Source: Bacillota bacterium (GTDB lineage Bacteria > Bacillota > Clostridia > Acetivibrionales > Acetivibrionaceae). From it: a stretch of 64,000 nt of DNA. Every line of letters begins with the position of its first letter. Positions within the stretch are counted from its first letter, which is position 1. The stretch lies in the NCBI GenBank assembly GCA_023398495.1, contig JAEWSG010000117.1, positions 62,001-126,000 on the forward strand, written 5' to 3'. The notes below the pieces were generated by a model. The model made no database searches. It had not been told where the DNA came from and saw only the letters and a list, made by a program, of their open reading frames with translations. The translations under genes and the position numbers were made by a program. Of the stretch, positions 53,150 to 62,637 are shown piece by piece.

Positions 53150-53896
53150 TCATGAGTTCAGAGTTTTTAAGAAGTCCAGTTTATTGTACTCCCTGTCCAG
53201 CCTGTCTTTTAAATATCTCTTTGATACCTTTCCAAGCTCTTTAAGTACATTCTCTGAAACGTCAAAACTAAATATATTTTTGATATTACTGTGCACAATG
53301 AAATGGATTGCCCTTGCTGCACCTTCAGATAAACACAGTGCATATCTGTCCTCTTTAATACACTGTTTACATAAAAATCCACATTTCCCGAAGCTGAAAG
53401 AAAAATTTATAAACTCCTCGTTTCCACAATTTATGCACCCTCTTACCGAAGGTGCATATCCTAGAATTGACATTAGTCTTATTTCAAAAACTCTAGCAAT
53501 CTGCTCCGGTGCTTTGTCAGTTTTAGCCAACAAATAGAGAGAGTTCAAAAAGAGCTGTAATACTCTTGTTGACGGTTGCTCTTCTTGAACAGTATCCAAT
53601 ATAATTTCATTTATATAGGCTGCATAGGTAAGCTTTACAAGATCATTCCTAATCTCATAAAAAGATTCAATTACATCACAGCTATTAATAGAATACATAT
53701 CTTTTCCCTTAAATAGCACAAGATCGCTGTAACAGAAAAGCTGAGTACCTGCAACAAGAGTGCTCTTAGGTCTTCTGGCTCCTTTTGCTGATCCTGATAT
53801 CTTACCTTTATTTTTTGAAAAGATAGTTAAAATTTTATCTGCCTCTCCAACATTTACTTCTTTAAGAACTACACCTTTTGTTTTTATATAACTCAT
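53150..53896 (-). CDS. recO: DNA repair protein RecO
   Basis: 248 residues from ATG 53896, which has GAGGT at good spacing; the longer frame from 53929 has none. RecO loads RecA with RecR onto SSB-coated DNA. Visible: an N-terminal OB fold (TKGVVLKEVNVGEADKILTIFS, ISGSAKGARRPKS) and a helical domain with a four-cysteine zinc site (GCINCGNEEF and CGFLCKQC). It is part of the conserved era-yqzL-recO order. Confidence 0.95.
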   Translation of the reverse strand: MSYIKTKGVVLKEVNVGEADKILTIFSKNKGKISGSAKGARRPKSTLVAGTQLFCYSDLVLFKGKDMYSINSCDVIESFYEIRNDLVKLTYAAYINEIILDTVQEEQPSTRVLQLFLNSLYLLAKTDKAPEQIARVFEIRLMSILGYAPSVRGCINCGNEEFINFSFSFGKCGFLCKQCIKEDRYALCLSEGAARAIHFIVHSNIKNIFSFDVSENVLKELGKVSKRYLKDRLDREYNKLDFLKTLNS

Positions 53897-53948
53897 TCTA
53901 AACCTCATAAGGCTAATGGAACTTAGCAATACATATTATTTTTGCATA

Positions 53949-54092
53949 TTAATTACCGCTTATTGCTGTTTCATCCCTGGTTACAGCAGTTTCTTCAAAT
54001 ATCCTGTTCTTTTCTTCTATTTCCTTCAAAAAAATATAAGTATCAATATTTCCGGTATTCTCAAAAGCTTTCCAGGCAAATTCTTTTAACAT
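53949..54092 (-). CDS. yqzL: YqzL-like small protein, 47 residues
   Basis: A short frame from ATG 54092 with GAGGGGG eight bases before. The sequence begins MLKEFAWKAFENTGNIDTYI and continues FLKEIEEKN, the typical YqzL pattern (hydrophobic start, x-K-T/N-G-N/D-I-D/E-x-Y-L). In Bacillus and clostridia the gene lies between era and recO, as here. Function unknown. It starts 254 bases after era's stop codon. Confidence 0.85.
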   Translation of the reverse strand: MLKEFAWKAFENTGNIDTYIFLKEIEEKNRIFEETAVTRDETAISGN

Positions 54093-54345
54093 AAATGCAT
54101 TCCCCCTCAAGTCTTTTTTACAGCTGCATCTGTTACATTACGAGACACCAATGCAGTTTACTTAATAAAAACAAGTAAAACACATCTTAGGAACTTGAAT
54201 AGTAAAACTTTGGTCAGATGCTTACTCTATTAGGTTACACTAAATTTTCTTTTGTATACTTGAAAATTTCTGCTATCTTTTTAAATATTTCGTGTACGTT
54301 ATCTATATATACCAACAGAATGCATTTAAATAAAAGTTTTTAATA

Positions 54346-55239
54346 TTATTTTTTATAGCCCAAGACCTTTAACATCTGTTCACTATTTCTCCAGTCAGGC
54401 TTTACCTTTACCCACAACTCCAAAAACACCTGTGTTCCCAACAGATTTTCTATATCTGTACGGGAAAGACTACCTATACGTTTTAGCATGCTTCCGCCCT
54501 TACCAATTAGAATTCCCTTGTGAGTGTCTTTTTCACAGTAAATATTTGCCTGAATATTGATTATATCCTTATCGTCCCGCTGCTTGAAGGATATCACTTC
54601 AACTCCCACACCATGTGGTACCTCTTCACTGACAAGTTGAAGTATTTTCTCCCTTATCATTTCTGCTGCAATTAGTTTTTCAGGCTGGTCAGTCAGCATG
54701 TCTTCCGGAAAATATTTAGGACCTTCGGGTAAAACCTTCAAAATTTCATTTATCAGTGAATTCTGCTTTTCATCATTAAGTGCAGATATAGGTAAAACAG
54801 CCTCAAAATCCATAAGCTCCTTATAAGCCGAAATCATCGGTAATAACTGGGACTTTTCTATTAAATCAATTTTATTAATGATAAGAAATACTTTTGATTT
54901 GACCTCCTTCAATTGATCAATAATGAATAGGTCACCCGGACCCGGTTTAGCATTCTGTGCTTCTACAAGAAACAGCACAACATCAACTTCATTTAGAGTT
55001 TCAACAGCGATATTCACCATGAAATCACCAAGTTTGTTTTTAGGCTTGTGAATTCCAGGTGTGTCAATAAATACCACCTGGTGATCCTCACCTGTAATTA
55101 CAGCTTTGATAGTATTTCTTGTGGTTTGGGGCTTGTCGGACATTATTGCTATCTTCTCACCTGTAATACTGTTTAAAAGGGTTGATTTCCCCACATTGGG
55201 TCTTCCGACAATTGATATAAAACCTGATTTAAAAACCAT
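54346..55239 (-). CDS. era: GTPase Era
   Basis: 297 residues. Era binds 16S rRNA and helps mature the small ribosomal subunit. GTPase motifs: GRPNVGKSTLL (G1, about 12-22), FIDTPGIHKP (G3) and NKIDL (G4). The C-terminal KH domain carries ILIGKGGSMLKRIG. It follows the DgkA/PAP2 gene by 15 bases in the same operon. Confidence 0.98.
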   Translation of the reverse strand: MVFKSGFISIVGRPNVGKSTLLNSITGEKIAIMSDKPQTTRNTIKAVITGEDHQVVFIDTPGIHKPKNKLGDFMVNIAVETLNEVDVVLFLVEAQNAKPGPGDLFIIDQLKEVKSKVFLIINKIDLIEKSQLLPMISAYKELMDFEAVLPISALNDEKQNSLINEILKVLPEGPKYFPEDMLTDQPEKLIAAEMIREKILQLVSEEVPHGVGVEVISFKQRDDKDIINIQANIYCEKDTHKGILIGKGGSMLKRIGSLSRTDIENLLGTQVFLELWVKVKPDWRNSEQMLKVLGYKK

Positions 55240-55254
55240 CTGATTAATTCCTCC

Positions 55255-55953
55255 TCATAAAAATGTCTGAAAAAGCATTAGTGTTATTAGAAAGCCGATA
55301 ACCGCTCCTATAAAAACCTCAATAAGATTATGTATTTTCGCTTCCAGCCTGCTCTGAATAACAAGCAGGCTCAATACAATACACAAAAGAGTAATCTTTG
55401 TATTAAATGACCATAATGCAACTGCGGTTGTAATAGCAGCTGAAATTGCAGCATGCCCGCTAGGCATACCACCTTTTAGGGGTGTACCCTTCCTGGAAAA
55501 AGCTTTAAGAATCAGCACCAATGATACTGTTATGCAAAGTGTAATTACTGTTATATGCATCGGGTACTGCCTTATTCTTTCAACTCCACTCTCAAGCCCG
55601 GTACTTACATGTTCAAAAAAAACAAAGTATCCGACTATAACAGCAAAGAAAGCAGAAACCAACACCGCTCCAGCCGATACATCCTTTATTATCTTGACCT
55701 TCGGATGATAACCCGTGGTTATCATATCTACAATTTCCTCAATAGCAGTATTAAAAAGTTCGCTTACAATCACCATTGAAACCACAATACAAATAATCAT
55801 GAATTCAGATTTGCTAATGTCAAAAAACATGCTCATTATGAACACAACAATAGCTGCACAAATATGAATTTTCATATTCCGTTCCGATTTAATGGCTGAT
55901 ATTATTCCATTAATTGCGTTGTTAAAGCTATCAATCAAATTCCTGTTTTTCAT
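55255..55953 (-). CDS. Diacylglycerol kinase-like and PAP2 phosphatase fusion protein
   Basis: 232 residues. The N-terminal half (about 1-115) is DgkA-like with three membrane helices and ELFNTAIEEIVDMI, the active-site motif; Gram-positive DgkA usually phosphorylates undecaprenol. The C-terminal half (about 130-232) is a PAP2-like domain with KGGMPSGHAA and SRLEAKIHNLIEV, related to undecaprenyl-pyrophosphate phosphatases. Kinase and phosphatase of one lipid carrier in one protein would set the undecaprenyl phosphate balance; this is inference. Its start overlaps the ybeY stop codon by four bases. Confidence 0.88.
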   Translation of the reverse strand: MKNRNLIDSFNNAINGIISAIKSERNMKIHICAAIVVFIMSMFFDISKSEFMIICIVVSMVIVSELFNTAIEEIVDMITTGYHPKVKIIKDVSAGAVLVSAFFAVIVGYFVFFEHVSTGLESGVERIRQYPMHITVITLCITVSLVLILKAFSRKGTPLKGGMPSGHAAISAAITTAVALWSFNTKITLLCIVLSLLVIQSRLEAKIHNLIEVFIGAVIGFLITLMLFQTFL

Positions 55954-56438
55954 AAGATACCTAAATTTAAAATTTCAAGTACACTATACTGTTTTGAAAT
56001 CATCTTTTCTTCCCTCTCGGGTGAATCATGATCATAACCAAGCAGGTGGAAAACTCCATGAGTTATAAGAAATGCAAGTTCACGTTCAAAAGAGTGTCCA
56101 TACTCCTCCGCCTGTAATTTTGTCATTTCAAGTGAAATTATTATATCCCCAAGCAATAGGACTTCTTCGTCAAGGTCAAAATCTCCCTCATCCGAGTTTA
56201 TAACACCTTCATACATATCTACAATAGGGAAAGAAAGTACATCGGTCGGTTTGTCGATATTTCTATGCTCCCTGTTAATCTCTCTTATTCTTTCATTGTC
56301 TACAAACATAATACCGATTTCCGAAGGCATATCGAACTTTTCGAATTCAAGACTGCTATCTACAGCTCTTTTAACAAGTTCAAGCATATCCTCACCGACT
56401 TTTATCTTCTCCTGTAAATTTTCAATTAATACAGTCAT
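55950..56438 (-). CDS. ybeY: Endoribonuclease YbeY
   Basis: 162 residues. A zinc RNase for 16S rRNA 3' processing and 70S quality control. The zinc motif HGVFHLLGYDHDS (H-x3-H-x5-H, about 128-140) and the conserved REINREHRNIDKPTDVLSFP are clear. It overlaps the ends of both neighbours, so the operon is tightly coupled. Confidence 0.96.
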   Translation of the reverse strand: MTVLIENLQEKIKVGEDMLELVKRAVDSSLEFEKFDMPSEIGIMFVDNERIREINREHRNIDKPTDVLSFPIVDMYEGVINSDEGDFDLDEEVLLLGDIIISLEMTKLQAEEYGHSFERELAFLITHGVFHLLGYDHDSPEREEKMISKQYSVLEILNLGIL

Positions 56439-58714
56439 CAGAGTTTCTCCTTTTTAGCCTGCCGAGCCGTATCAACTGCTACCTGTTCATTCGTCTCGTC
56501 TATATTGTCTATTAACACTTTTTCTTTATGGTTATCATCTAATTTATCTTGATCTTTTAGATTATTTGCTTCCTTCTTAATTTCGGGATATTCTTCTCTC
56601 GCATGGAAATACCCACCAAATACCTTCATAAAAGCCTTTGCTATATTATCAAGATCTTTTAAGGTCAGATTACAATGATCAAGCTGACCGTCATCAAGCT
56701 TGTCCTTTATAATTTTCCTTACAAGCCCTTCTATTTTTCCCTCAGTCTTATCGGTCATTGACCTTACTGCTGCCTCTACAGAATCTGCAAGCATTACAAC
56801 TGCTGCTTCCTTGGTTGAAGGTTTCTCTCCATCATATCTGAAATTTGCTTCATCAACACCCTCTTCCTTTTCCACATTTTTTGCCTTATGGTAAAAATAC
56901 GCTACCAAGGTTGTGCCGTGGTGCTGGATTATTATATCCCTTATTACAAGTGGTATTCTAAACTTCTTTGCAATTTCCACCCCATCATGTACATGGGAGG
57001 TAATCACAAGGGTGCTTAAATTTGCAGTCATTTTGTCATGGGGGTTTCCATCCATCTGATTTTCCATAAAAAAGCTGGGTCTCTTAAGCTTCCCTATATC
57101 ATGAAAATACGCTGCAACTCTTGCTAAAAGTGCATTTCCGCCAACAGCCTCCGTTCCGACCTCTGCCAGATTTCCAACCATCAAACTATGATGATACGTA
57201 CCCGGAGCTTCCATAAGCAATCGTTTCAACAAGGGTTGATTAGGATTGCCAAGCTCAAGGAGCCTGATTGGAGTAACGATATTGAATGCAGTTTCCAGAT
57301 AAGGCAGCAAGCCAATTGTGATAACCATTGAAAGCAAGCCGTTGATAAAAACTATAACTACATCTCGAATTATTGTATTTAATTGGTACTTTGCAATCAT
57401 GTCAACCGACAGTATTGTAAATACGTTGATAAACCCGATAATGAACCCTGCGATAGAAAGAGAGTTCCGTTGATTGGTTCTAGACACTATGAAAGCAGCA
57501 AAAGCACCACTTATTGCACCTAAGAAAATAAATTTCATTTCACCATTGGTCATAAGTGAAATTGCCAGTGTCAATATAAAGTTTACAATTACTGCAAGCC
57601 TCAAATCAAGCAAAATTGATATCAATGCTGTCGCAATAAAAATCGGTATTGCAAGAGTTGATATTTCAAAAATAAATCTTGCTGCCACAAGAGTAAATAA
57701 TATTACAAGTGACAAGAGAATCAGGTCGTTCCTATTGTAAAATACCTTCTTACAGAAATTATTCATGTAAAGTATTAGAAGGAGCGAAAGCATAAGTATA
57801 ATTATTAGTATTCCAGACGAAAAAGCAAAATCAAACCTTCCAGATGTTTCAACAAGATTTAGCTCTTCAAGAATTTTGAGCTTGTCCTCTGTAACAGTAT
57901 CCCCTTTACTTAAAATCCTGTCCCCTTTTTTTATAATCTCAATATTCTCAGGATTATTTAGTGCAATTTCATAAGCCAACTCCTTCTTTGCCCTTGTAGT
58001 CTCTGCATTTATAGTCCTGTTTGGCTTTAAAATGTATTTGGACAAAATCATTCCGGCATTCTTTATTTCCTGCCTCAAGTCAGCATACAAGATACTGTTT
58101 TGCAACTGGACAATCTTTTGTGAAATATTGTCGTCTGTAACATCCTGCTCCATAATATCTGCCACAAGATTTCTAAGCACCGATTCAAATTTCTGAATGT
58201 CATCGTCAGTTGCTTGTGAAATAAAAAACAGAACCTGATCAAAGGATAATATTATTTTAAGTTTTTCAATCTCCTTATTCAGCTTTGCTGCCTCTTCTTC
58301 CTGAATATCTAAAACCTTTTCATTGTATTCCTCATCATTCCTGTTTAAAGTCTGGTCAATCCTCTTTTCAACATTTTTTCTTGACCTTTCGATAAGACCA
58401 ATAAAGTCTACCGTAGTATTAATAACCTCTATGGAAGCATTTCTGTTCTCTGTCATATCGGCAGGTTCTGCATCTGCAACCGCTCTAGCATTCTTTTCAG
58501 TTATAATTGTATTTACTATATCTCTAGGTGCCGTAATGTCATAATCAGACTTTCCATTGAGTACTAGTTTATATTTCTTGGGTGTTGCCCCATTTAACAC
58601 AACTGCACAGGCAAGAACTATAGTCAATGCTGCTATAATTATCCTTTGTAAACGCTTGTCCTTTATATATGTTTTTATGTTGCTATGAATATCCACATTT
58701 TTGTCCTTTGTCAT
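56438..58714 (-). CDS. pgpH: 7TM-HD membrane phosphohydrolase PgpH (c-di-AMP phosphodiesterase)
   Basis: 758 residues. One N-terminal membrane helix (about 22-42), an extracellular 7TMR-HDED domain (about 50-285), seven membrane helices (about 290-480) and a cytoplasmic HD domain with VAAYFHDIGKLKRP and VITSHVHDGVEIA. In Listeria and relatives PgpH (YqfF) cleaves c-di-AMP. A charged tail of about 40 residues ends the protein. It lies upstream of ybeY in the conserved cluster. Confidence 0.95.
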   Translation of the reverse strand: MTKDKNVDIHSNIKTYIKDKRLQRIIIAALTIVLACAVVLNGATPKKYKLVLNGKSDYDITAPRDIVNTIITEKNARAVADAEPADMTENRNASIEVINTTVDFIGLIERSRKNVEKRIDQTLNRNDEEYNEKVLDIQEEEAAKLNKEIEKLKIILSFDQVLFFISQATDDDIQKFESVLRNLVADIMEQDVTDDNISQKIVQLQNSILYADLRQEIKNAGMILSKYILKPNRTINAETTRAKKELAYEIALNNPENIEIIKKGDRILSKGDTVTEDKLKILEELNLVETSGRFDFAFSSGILIIILMLSLLLILYMNNFCKKVFYNRNDLILLSLVILFTLVAARFIFEISTLAIPIFIATALISILLDLRLAVIVNFILTLAISLMTNGEMKFIFLGAISGAFAAFIVSRTNQRNSLSIAGFIIGFINVFTILSVDMIAKYQLNTIIRDVVIVFINGLLSMVITIGLLPYLETAFNIVTPIRLLELGNPNQPLLKRLLMEAPGTYHHSLMVGNLAEVGTEAVGGNALLARVAAYFHDIGKLKRPSFFMENQMDGNPHDKMTANLSTLVITSHVHDGVEIAKKFRIPLVIRDIIIQHHGTTLVAYFYHKAKNVEKEEGVDEANFRYDGEKPSTKEAAVVMLADSVEAAVRSMTDKTEGKIEGLVRKIIKDKLDDGQLDHCNLTLKDLDNIAKAFMKVFGGYFHAREEYPEIKKEANNLKDQDKLDDNHKEKVLIDNIDETNEQVAVDTARQAKKEKL

Positions 58715-58787
58715 GCAGTATTCGCCTCCATTAAGAAGTTATTTTTTGAAATACACTTCCTACCTTATGCCTAATACTTTCTAATTT

Positions 58788-58820
58788 GCCCTTGTAAAAT
58801 CATTTTTACAATTTATATAA
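58788..58820 (-). repeat. Family B tail motif directly after the phoH stop codon
   Basis: On the minus strand ATATAAATTGTAAAAATGAT and TTTACAAGGGCAAATT follow the TGA at once. Confidence 0.65.
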
Positions 58821-59810
58821 TCACTTGCTATAATTCTGCTGAGGTATACGTGCCTTATCATAGCGATCATAGGCCTGAATTATTTTTTGGACAAGTTGGT
58901 GCCTGACAACATCTCTGTCGGATAAATGTATAAACGATATTTCTTTTACATCTTTAAGGATTTTTATTACTTCTTTTAGACCCGACTTTTTATCCCCTGG
59001 AAGGTCAATCTGTGTTATATCACCTGTAACGACAACCTTCGATCCAAACCCGATACGTGTCAGAAACATTTTCATCTGCTCCGGCGTAGTATTCTGGGCT
59101 TCATCTAGAATTATAAACGAATCATCTAAAGTTCTTCCTCTCATGTAAGCAAGTGGTGCAACTTCAATCATACCTTTTTCCAGATACTTCTGATAAGTTT
59201 CAAACCCCATCATTTCATAAAGTGCATCGTATAACGGCCTTAAATACGGATCAACTTTGTTCTGCAAGTCCCCGGGTAAAAATCCCAGCTTTTCTCCCGC
59301 CTCAACAGCAGGTCTTGTAAGTACAATTCTATTGACTTCCTTATTTCTGAAAGAGGTTACAGCCATTGCTACGGCAAGAAAAGTTTTTCCAGTGCCGGCA
59401 GGCCCTATGCCAAAAACTATATCACTGCTTTTTATTGCCTCCACGTATAGTTTCTGTCCATGAGTTTTTGACTTTATCTGTTTTCCTCTTGCCGTAAGAC
59501 AAATATAATCGGCACGAAAATCATCAACCTTGTCCATTTGGTTTTCATTAGCAAGCTGAACAAGGTAGCTCACACTTTGCTTTGTTATAACATCTCCCTG
59601 TGAGGCAAGATTTATTAACCTCTGAAGAACTGTTTCTGCCTTATGTACTCCTTCGCTGTATCCAACAACTCTGATATCCTTATCTCTTGAAATAACTTTC
59701 ACATTAAACGAATCCTCAATCAAACGCAAATTTTCGTCAAAATTACCAAAAAGATTCATAGCATGTTCAATTCTATCAAACTCCAATGAAACCTCAACAA
59801 GACTCTCCAA
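58821..59810 (-). CDS. phoH: PhoH family ATPase (PhoH-like)
   Basis: 329 residues. N-terminal KH-like region (about 1-110), then an ATPase domain with Walker A GPAGTGKTFLAVAM (about 137-150), RPAVEAGEKLGFLPGD, and Walker B FIILDEAQNTTPEQMK. It belongs to the RNA-linked PhoH branch found with ybeY. It starts immediately after the yqfD stop codon. Confidence 0.95.
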   Translation of the reverse strand: MESLVEVSLEFDRIEHAMNLFGNFDENLRLIEDSFNVKVISRDKDIRVVGYSEGVHKAETVLQRLINLASQGDVITKQSVSYLVQLANENQMDKVDDFRADYICLTARGKQIKSKTHGQKLYVEAIKSSDIVFGIGPAGTGKTFLAVAMAVTSFRNKEVNRIVLTRPAVEAGEKLGFLPGDLQNKVDPYLRPLYDALYEMMGFETYQKYLEKGMIEVAPLAYMRGRTLDDSFIILDEAQNTTPEQMKMFLTRIGFGSKVVVTGDITQIDLPGDKKSGLKEVIKILKDVKEISFIHLSDRDVVRHQLVQKIIQAYDRYDKARIPQQNYSK

Positions 59811-61004
59811 TCAGTTTCCTCCAATCTCTCTTTCGTATCCTATATTCTCCAGGCACTCTATAACTACTTCTGCTATAAGAAGCCCATCTTCCTTCTCGAT
59901 AAAGTTTATATTTGAATTAACTATTTGTGCTTCCTTAGGTACGCTCTCATAAGCCTGTTTGTAAGCACTGTCTGCTGCAATTTTTTTCGCCTCGTCCAAT
60001 TCAATTTCTTTTTCCAGTACACTGTTTTCATAATACCTTTGAATAACCATACCAAACGGTAAAACAAGATCCTCACTTATTGAAAGTGATTTCTCAATAT
60101 CCACCCTGTCATAATCTTCAAAGGGATCCTTTTTATGAAACAGATCTATTTTTTTAGAAAACAGCACCAGGGATATATTGTCTTTCGTATTCCCAGTTCT
60201 GGTCTTTTCTATAATTTTTGTCTCAACTGTCTGCCTTCCATCATACCATGTTCTTGCAATTACATCGCCTATGGCATGTAATATTCTGGCATTACCCTCC
60301 TGATTTTTGATCGGAACGGTTCCTGTAATGAGCACCTGATCCTTTTTAACAGTATCCCCAACTTTAACCCCCTCCAATCCAGCTTTGACAAATAAAGACT
60401 TTATAACCCCATCCTTTGTTGCCACAATATCGCAGGGAATTTCCTTCGGAACTATTTTAGGCTTACCGACAGCTTCAGCCACTTCAATCTTTGCCTTTGT
60501 GCCCTTAATTACAACACTTACCCACGACAACTCATCAAGGTCTAACATAAGGCTGTTTGCCACATCTTGAGGATTCACCCTGTACTTAAATACTCCAGGC
60601 TTAATTCCAAATTCCGATACCTTGTCAATTATAAACTTAGCATCAAGCTTTTCGTTTCCAGTAACTTCAACGGTCCAAACAAAAGAAGTCATAAAATAAA
60701 AAAGAAAAACAAATAATACACCGCCTGCTATAAAAGTTTTTCGCTTTTTATAACGGCTCAGAACAAAAGGGATTCCCCGCTTTTTTATTATTCTAACCCT
60801 GCAACCTGTTTTTTTTGCAATGGGCCTTAGCATTGTAAACCCTTTTATGCTAACCTTCATTGCCATAGTACTATTTTTCTTCTTTTTAATGTCCCAAAGA
60901 AAAATCTGCCTTCTGGTGCATATGTTGACAAATTTCTCTAAAAAATATCCTTCAACAAATATAATAACATATCCTCTGATATAATTCCACAACCTCAATA
61001 ACAT
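59811..61004 (-). CDS. yqfD: Sporulation protein YqfD
   Basis: 397 residues. The start MLLRLWNYIRGYVIIFVEGY is the usual YqfD beginning; a membrane segment at about 93-113 (GGVLFVFLFYFMTSFVWTVEV) precedes a FtsQ-like extracellular part with two POTRA-like strands sets. In Bacillus yqfC and yqfD are sporulation genes of the SigE regulon whose molecular role is unsettled. It lies directly upstream of phoH. Confidence 0.93.
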   Translation of the reverse strand: MLLRLWNYIRGYVIIFVEGYFLEKFVNICTRRQIFLWDIKKKKNSTMAMKVSIKGFTMLRPIAKKTGCRVRIIKKRGIPFVLSRYKKRKTFIAGGVLFVFLFYFMTSFVWTVEVTGNEKLDAKFIIDKVSEFGIKPGVFKYRVNPQDVANSLMLDLDELSWVSVVIKGTKAKIEVAEAVGKPKIVPKEIPCDIVATKDGVIKSLFVKAGLEGVKVGDTVKKDQVLITGTVPIKNQEGNARILHAIGDVIARTWYDGRQTVETKIIEKTRTGNTKDNISLVLFSKKIDLFHKKDPFEDYDRVDIEKSLSISEDLVLPFGMVIQRYYENSVLEKEIELDEAKKIAADSAYKQAYESVPKEAQIVNSNINFIEKEDGLLIAEVVIECLENIGYEREIGGN

Positions 61005-61052
61005 TTAAATTCCCCTCTACAGACCGCTTGTGATTTTTACCAACAAACCTTA

Positions 61053-61085
61053 TAGATAACGAAAAAACAACTTCCTATTCTCATA
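61053..61085 (+). repeat. Family A left fragment, copy A6
   Basis: GATAACGAAAAAACAACTTC and CTATTCT match the left part of A1 exactly; the rest is absent. It lies between yqfC and yqfD. Confidence 0.7.
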
Positions 61086-61103
61086 TTATATTCTAGCCAT
61101 ACC

Positions 61104-61421
61104 TTACTTTAGAAACTCAAGGCTCGATATTTCACCGTTAACCATTAAATCCTCCGATGTAATCTCTTTTATACCCAATCTTGATCCGCAGATTTTTATT
61201 ATTCCGCTGTTGGTATTTATTCTTATCCTGTCATCATCATACTCAATAATGCCTTTAAAATTTTCTATAAGCAAATCTCCGTTTCCGACCATTGTCAATT
61301 TGGGTACATTCAAAACAACGTCTTTAGGAAGTTCAAGGAGTTCTGACATTTTTTCCCTTAGACTGATTTTAGGAATTTCCGATTTATTTCTTTTTCTTAT
61401 AATCTTCTTTTTTCGAGGCAT
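61104..61421 (-). CDS. yqfC: Sporulation protein YqfC
   Basis: 105 residues, mostly beta strands after a basic start (PRKKKIIRKRNKSEIP). The stretches LELPKDVVLNVPKLTMVG and LLIENFKGIIEYDDDRI mark the YqfC family, which pairs with YqfD in spore formers. There is no membrane segment. It is the first gene of the yqfC-yqfD-phoH-pgpH-ybeY-dgkA-era-yqzL-recO block and is bordered on both sides by family A elements. Confidence 0.92.
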   Translation of the reverse strand: MPRKKKIIRKRNKSEIPKISLREKMSELLELPKDVVLNVPKLTMVGNGDLLIENFKGIIEYDDDRIRINTNSGIIKICGSRLGIKEITSEDLMVNGEISSLEFLK

Positions 61422-61449
61422 AAAGCAACTCCCCCTGCCAAGGTATGAT

Positions 61450-61540
61450 TAAAATATTAGTTCCTACTTTGGATAATGAAAAAATTTGATTTTACGGTAT
61501 TCTCAGATTATTAGAAAATGTTATTTTTTCATTATCCCTA
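61450..61540 (+). repeat. Family A palindromic element, copy A7
   Basis: TTAGTTCCTACTTTGGATAA with arms GGATAATGAAAAAA and TTTTTTCATTATCC. It lies 28 bases upstream of the yqfC start, where that operon's promoter would be expected. Confidence 0.85.
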
Positions 61541-61559
61541 AACAATTGTTGTATATGTA

Positions 61560-62486
61560 TTAATTACCAATCAGTTGCATAGGATCCCCAAATTCGAACC
61601 CCTTTTCCCTTGCTCCTTTAATTATCATATCAAGAGCATCGGCATTATCCTTTGATACAGCATGCAACAAGATAACTTCGCCATTGTGGAGATTGTTCAT
61701 AACTTTTTCATAAGCATATTGATATCCACGCACTTTGTCCTTATACCAGTCATCGTAGGCAAAACTCCAAAATAGATTTGTGTAGCCAAGTTTTTGAGTT
61801 ATCGCCAGCGTCCGCTCACTATATTCACCTTTTGGAGGTCTTAAGAATTTCATGTGCTGTCCGAACTTTTCAAAAAAAGCTCTGTCAAGACCAAGAATTT
61901 CCTCCTCAAGTGTTTTATCGTCAACAGTGGGCAAGCTTGGATGATGTATGGAATGATTTCCTACAATATGACCTTCTTCAAGCATTCTCCTAACCAAATC
62001 CTGATGTTCAGCCAAATAAGGTCCTGTAATAAAGAATACTGCCTTTACATTATTTTCCCTTAAGGCATCGAGAATCTTTGGAGTGTAACCATTTTCATAC
62101 CCTTCATCAAAGGTTAGATAGATATCATTCTTTTCTGTATCGCCAAGATATACGCTTCCGTATTTTTTTAGCAGTGCCGGAGCCCCTGGATCTGCATCCG
62201 GTGTCTTTCCAAAGCCCTTCCTCAGTATTCCCCATCTTAGCAGACGATTGCTAAATTCACTGCTTGTATTCTCTCCTACAAAGACTTCCTCACTGATTAC
62301 TTCCTCAATAACTCCTTCACTGAGCATTCCGGTAATCTCTGTGCTAAAATCTATGTCCTCCAGGCTTGCAGAATACACACCTCCTAAATCCGGCAAACTT
62401 AGAAAATTTCCCTTTTCACGGCTCAGGAAGTTTATTGTAAGTAATAAAAATATTAACAGGCATAAAACCACCACTTTTTTCTTCAT
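61560..62486 (-). CDS. pdaA: Polysaccharide deacetylase, PdaA-like
   Basis: 308 residues. N-terminal membrane anchor (about 5-22) and NodB domain (about 110-300) with FDEGYENGYTPKIL, NHSIHHPSL (metal histidines) and LRPPKGEYSE. The first metal aspartate motif is FDEG rather than the common FDDG, as in the PdaA branch, which removes the acetyl from muramic acid for spore-cortex delta-lactam. Position after yqfC and before DUF881 genes fits a spore-related set. Confidence 0.88.
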   Translation of the reverse strand: MKKKVVVLCLLIFLLLTINFLSREKGNFLSLPDLGGVYSASLEDIDFSTEITGMLSEGVIEEVISEEVFVGENTSSEFSNRLLRWGILRKGFGKTPDADPGAPALLKKYGSVYLGDTEKNDIYLTFDEGYENGYTPKILDALRENNVKAVFFITGPYLAEHQDLVRRMLEEGHIVGNHSIHHPSLPTVDDKTLEEEILGLDRAFFEKFGQHMKFLRPPKGEYSERTLAITQKLGYTNLFWSFAYDDWYKDKVRGYQYAYEKVMNNLHNGEVILLHAVSKDNADALDMIIKGAREKGFEFGDPMQLIGN

Positions 62487-62521
62487 AGCAAGCTCTCTCC
62501 TCCTAAATACGATAATAAAAA

Positions 62522-62553
62522 CCTTAAATGATGTATTAATACATTATTTAAGG
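62522..62553. repeat. 32 bp near-perfect palindrome upstream of pdaA
   Basis: CCTTAAATGATGTATT followed by AATACATTATTTAAGG, with a single wobble. It lies 36 bases before the pdaA ATG and could be an operator or RNA hairpin. Confidence 0.7.
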
Positions 62554-62637
62554 CCTATATTATTTATATAAGTATTTAGTCAAGAAAATTCGCTTAGCTG
62601 ATGAATTTTATTGTTTGTTAAACAAATTCCAGTCTTC

